Below are positions 61,865 to 64,000 of a stretch of 64,000 nucleotides of DNA, in pieces. Made by a program: the position numbers and the translations under genes. Source of the stretch: Bradyrhizobium sp. OK095 (GTDB taxonomy: Bacteria; Pseudomonadota; Alphaproteobacteria; Rhizobiales; Xanthobacteraceae); the NCBI RefSeq assembly GCF_900109945.1, contig NZ_FOBX01000010.1, positions 209,596 to 273,595 of the forward strand, given 5' to 3'. Each line of letters opens with the position of its first letter. Position 1 is the first letter of the stretch. The notes under the pieces were generated by a model. It did no database searches and was not told where the DNA came from. It was given only the letters and a program-made list of their open reading frames with translations.

Positions 61865-63021
61865 CACACACGCTCCAGAATGGCCGTCGAGGCGGCGTGG
61901 CGAACGCCCAATAGGCCGCCGGTGCCGTGGGCGATGGCGAGATCGCAATTTTTCACCTGCACCTTCGGATGCGCCTCGCCGCGCAATTGCCGCACGGCCT
62001 CGAGGATCTTGGTCATGCCGCCGCGGTTGACGGGATGGTTGCTGCACAGGCCGCCGCCGTCGGTGTTGAACGGCAGCTTGCCGACGCCCGAGATCAGATT
62101 GCCGTCCGCGACGAACTTGCCGCCCTCGCCCTTCTTGCAGAAACCGAGGTCTTCGAGCTGCATCAGCACCGTGATGGTGAAGCTGTCATAGATCGAGGCG
62201 TATTTGATGTCCTTCGGCGTGATGCCGGCTTCGGCGAACGCGCGCGGGCCGGACCAGATGCCGGCGGAGTAAGTGAGATCGAGATCCTTGCCGCCGCGCG
62301 GGCCCTTCATCGCCTCGCCATGGCCGATCAGCTTGACCAGCGGCTTCTTCAGGCTCTTCGCGATCTCGGGCGTCGTCACGATCAGCGCGCCGCCGCCGTC
62401 GGAGACAACGCAGCAATCCATCCGATGCAGCGGATCGGAGATCATCGGCGAGTTCAAGACGTCCTCGACGGTGACGACGTCCCTCAGCATCGCATGCGGA
62501 TTGTATTGCGCGTGATGCGAGGCCGCGACCTTGATCCAGGCGAGCTGCTCGGAGGTGGTGCCATAGTCGTGCATGTGGCGCATGGCACACATGCCATATG
62601 CATTGTGCGTGGTCGCCCCGTAAGCGGACTCGAAATCGGCTTCCGCGCCGGCCGCGCGCGGCGGCATCGCGCCGGTGCGCGGCTTGCCGGCGAGCGTGAT
62701 CAGCGCGATCGAGCACTTGCCAGCCGCAATCGCCTCCGCCGCATGGCCGAGATGGATGATGTAGGAACAGCCGCCGGTCTCGGTGGAATCGACGTGGCGG
62801 AGCTTTTTGGTGTTCAGCCCGAGATAATCGACCATCGGCCAGGCGCCGCCGGGAGCATCGCCGGCGCAGAAATAGCCGTCAACGTCGTCCTTGCTGATCC
62901 CGGCATCCTCGATCGCGCCCTTGGCGACCTCGGCATGGAGCTGGGCGGTGGATTTGTCCGGCGCATGCCGGGTCGGGTGTTCAAAAATCCCGGCAATGTA
63001 GGCCTTGCCCTTGATGGTCAA
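61864..63021 (-). CDS. thiolase-superfamily (SCP-x type) enzyme
   Basis: 385 residues read from TTG at 63021, chosen because GGAG lies seven bases before it and the family begins at KGKAYIAGIFEHPTRH. The nucleophile cysteine position is in HVDSTETGGCSY, and C-terminal active-site regions are NHPVNRGGM and AIAHGTGG. It may be a non-decarboxylative thiolase or a retro-aldolase as in Ltp2-DUF35 pairs. It is the first gene of the minus-strand set thiolase, DUF35, MaoC, SDR. Confidence 0.85.
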   Translation of the reverse strand: MTIKGKAYIAGIFEHPTRHAPDKSTAQLHAEVAKGAIEDAGISKDDVDGYFCAGDAPGGAWPMVDYLGLNTKKLRHVDSTETGGCSYIIHLGHAAEAIAAGKCSIALITLAGKPRTGAMPPRAAGAEADFESAYGATTHNAYGMCAMRHMHDYGTTSEQLAWIKVAASHHAQYNPHAMLRDVVTVEDVLNSPMISDPLHRMDCCVVSDGGGALIVTTPEIAKSLKKPLVKLIGHGEAMKGPRGGKDLDLTYSAGIWSGPRAFAEAGITPKDIKYASIYDSFTITVLMQLEDLGFCKKGEGGKFVADGNLISGVGKLPFNTDGGGLCSNHPVNRGGMTKILEAVRQLRGEAHPKVQVKNCDLAIAHGTGGLLGVRHAASTAILERV

Positions 63022-63147
63022 ATAAGATCTCCGCTCGCGTTTCTTCTTGGCTCTTTTTTCTGAACCCCAGGGGCTTGATTGGCAAGCGCGGAAATATTCC
63101 GTCGGGCGAGAGGGCAGCGGGTCGGCGCAAATGGTAGCGATGCTCTC

Positions 63148-63282
63148 GTGTCCCGGACGCGCTGCAACGCCGTGGCGTTGCTGCGCAGAGCCGGGACCCA
63201 TGCGGCCGCGACATCGTTGCGACGTGGGCCCCGGCTCTGCAGCGCACCGCTAAGAAGCGCTGCGCTGCGTCCGGGGCACGAG
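63148..63282. repeat. palindromic dispersed repeat family D, copy 2
   Basis: It starts GTGTCCCGGACGCGCTGCAA and ends GCTGCGTCCGGGGCACGAG, closely matching copy 1 at 60286 including the inner CAGAGCCGGGACCCA. It lies about 130 bases upstream of the thiolase start. Confidence 0.88.
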
Positions 63283-63365
63283 ATCTGACCTTGCGGACAT
63301 ACAGTTGCAGCCTCGCGGCGCATCTCGCCCGAGCTTTACTTCCGTCTTGCTCCCTTCAAAACAAA

Positions 63366-63822
63366 GGGCGCAGGGAAGACCGGGTGCCGGCCGGGCACCC
63401 ACGGTCCACTGTGCGAAATTTGCGCTACAAGAGGTTGCACAGCGGCATACAGGTGAAGCCAGACAACCGGCCTTCCCTGCGCAGTGGCTTTACGGCTTAT
63501 GTCGTGCTCTCCCCGGGGAGCGATGCACTATTGCCCCCGTCGCCTTGCGAATGACCGCAAGACTTGACGCACAGACCCCGGGCGTCAGGACCACACGATT
63601 TTGCCGTACGCGACCTGCGCCCGTCGTGCACGAGACAACCGCTCGCGCGACGCAGCCCGCGTCCACCGCCACTCACCCCGCGTTTCGTGACGATCGCGAT
63701 ACGCCCCTCTGAGGGGGATGAGGTGGCGCACCGATACGACAATTCCGAATTTCGGTAAAGTGGAATATTTTTGCGCCCGTGGATTGACCCGCCCATTGGG
63801 TGTTTTACCCGACGGGCAACAC
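63366..63822 (+). repeat. dispersed repeat family B, copy 2
   Basis: It is the inverted relative of 38525-39049. Shared sequence includes GGGCACCCACGGTCCACTGT, CAGTGGCTTTACGGCTTATG, GCTCTCCCCGGGGAGCG, CCACACGATTTTGCCGTACG and the end CCCGACGGGCAA. It stands alone between repeat D copy 2 and the IS110 gene. Confidence 0.8.
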
Positions 63823-63910
63823 AAGGAATGGTGCCGTAGATTCCATGGGGCGGTGAGCGAGCCCTATCCGTTAGGTTTGGGTTTCCACACTCGAACCACC
63901 GGAGAGTCTG

Positions 63911-64000
63911 ATGCAAGCATCGACCGAGAGCACGCCCACCGCCGGACATAGTGGCACAATTTTCGTTGCAATCGAACTGAGCCAGCGGAGCTGGCTGGCA
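63911..64000 (+). mobile_element. IS110-family transposase, N-terminal fragment at window edge
   Basis: The frame starts MQASTESTPTAGHSGTIFVA with GGAGAG before the ATG, continuing IELSQRSWLA to the last base. The opening TIFVAIELSQRSW is what IS110-family transposases show, the first aspartate-equivalent acid of the DEDD site being in this strand. IS110 elements lack terminal inverted repeats, so the element edge cannot be placed. The gene continues past the right edge. Confidence 0.8.

Overview
The window reads as chromosomal DNA of a high-GC alphaproteobacterium, most likely Bradyrhizobium or a close relative. The reasons are the general gene style (FNR/FixK-type box, GbsR-like, host-attachment and Omp25-like beta-barrel proteins), several families of palindromic dispersed repeats that I recognise as typical of that genus, and the start of an IS110-family transposase at the right edge. 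No rRNA, CRISPR array, phage or conjugative module was seen. There is one tRNA gene, tRNA-Arg(TCG).

Layout. 1-12.8 kb: the start of a GbsR/MarR-like regulator gene with a perfect palindrome over its start codon, two large PAS hybrid histidine kinases, acylphosphatase, a PEP-mutase-superfamily oxaloacetate decarboxylase, the biotin-carrying alpha subunit of propionyl-CoA carboxylase, a zinc-ribbon metallopeptidase, and three transporters (EamA, MFS, ArsB-like). 12.8-18.2 kb: a sugar-acid catabolic locus with an MFS permease, a GntR regulator, an enolase-superfamily dehydratase, an IdnO-like SDR and an IdnD-like L-idonate 5-dehydrogenase. 18.2-21.3 kb: a periplasmic DUF3280/DUF2380-like protein divergent from a NarL-type two-component system. 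21.3-28.0 kb: an aromatic meta-cleavage locus with an extradiol dioxygenase, MhpA-like hydroxylase, fumarylacetoacetase-family hydrolase, periplasmic binding protein, and IclR and TetR regulators.

28-38.3 kb: mixed accessory genes, including an ArsR-SRPBCC pair with two matching operators, an outer-membrane protein made of two tandem beta-barrels, an AmpC-like serine hydrolase, an Omp25-like porin, an atypical SDR, a GNAT, and a less GC-rich stretch with a secreted alpha/beta hydrolase read from a TTG start. 38.4-39.1 kb: a repeat island. 39.2-45.6 kb: a Pho-box-preceded alkaline-phosphatase-family enzyme, 1-Cys peroxiredoxin, DNA photolyase and a histone-H1-like lysine-rich protein. 45.6-53.7 kb: many small secreted or membrane proteins, a host-attachment protein, a FixK-type box before a 57-residue zinc-ribbon protein, an AraC regulator, the tRNA and a GrlR-like protein. 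53.7-63.0 kb: a HAMP-PAS-PAS kinase, an EamA exporter, a Nudix hydrolase, a DHDPS-family aldolase, and a beta-oxidation-like set in the order thiolase, DUF35, MaoC hydratase, SDR. 63.0-64.0 kb: repeats and the IS110 start.

Most catabolic genes are paired with their own regulator, consistent with a soil or plant-associated generalist. I did not find a clearly new defence or mobile system. The best leads are the sugar-acid cluster, the split MFE2-like/DUF35 thiolase set, the regulatory palindromes, the alternative hairpin before the MFS gene, the SDR lacking its catalytic Tyr-Lys pair, and the tandem-barrel porin.
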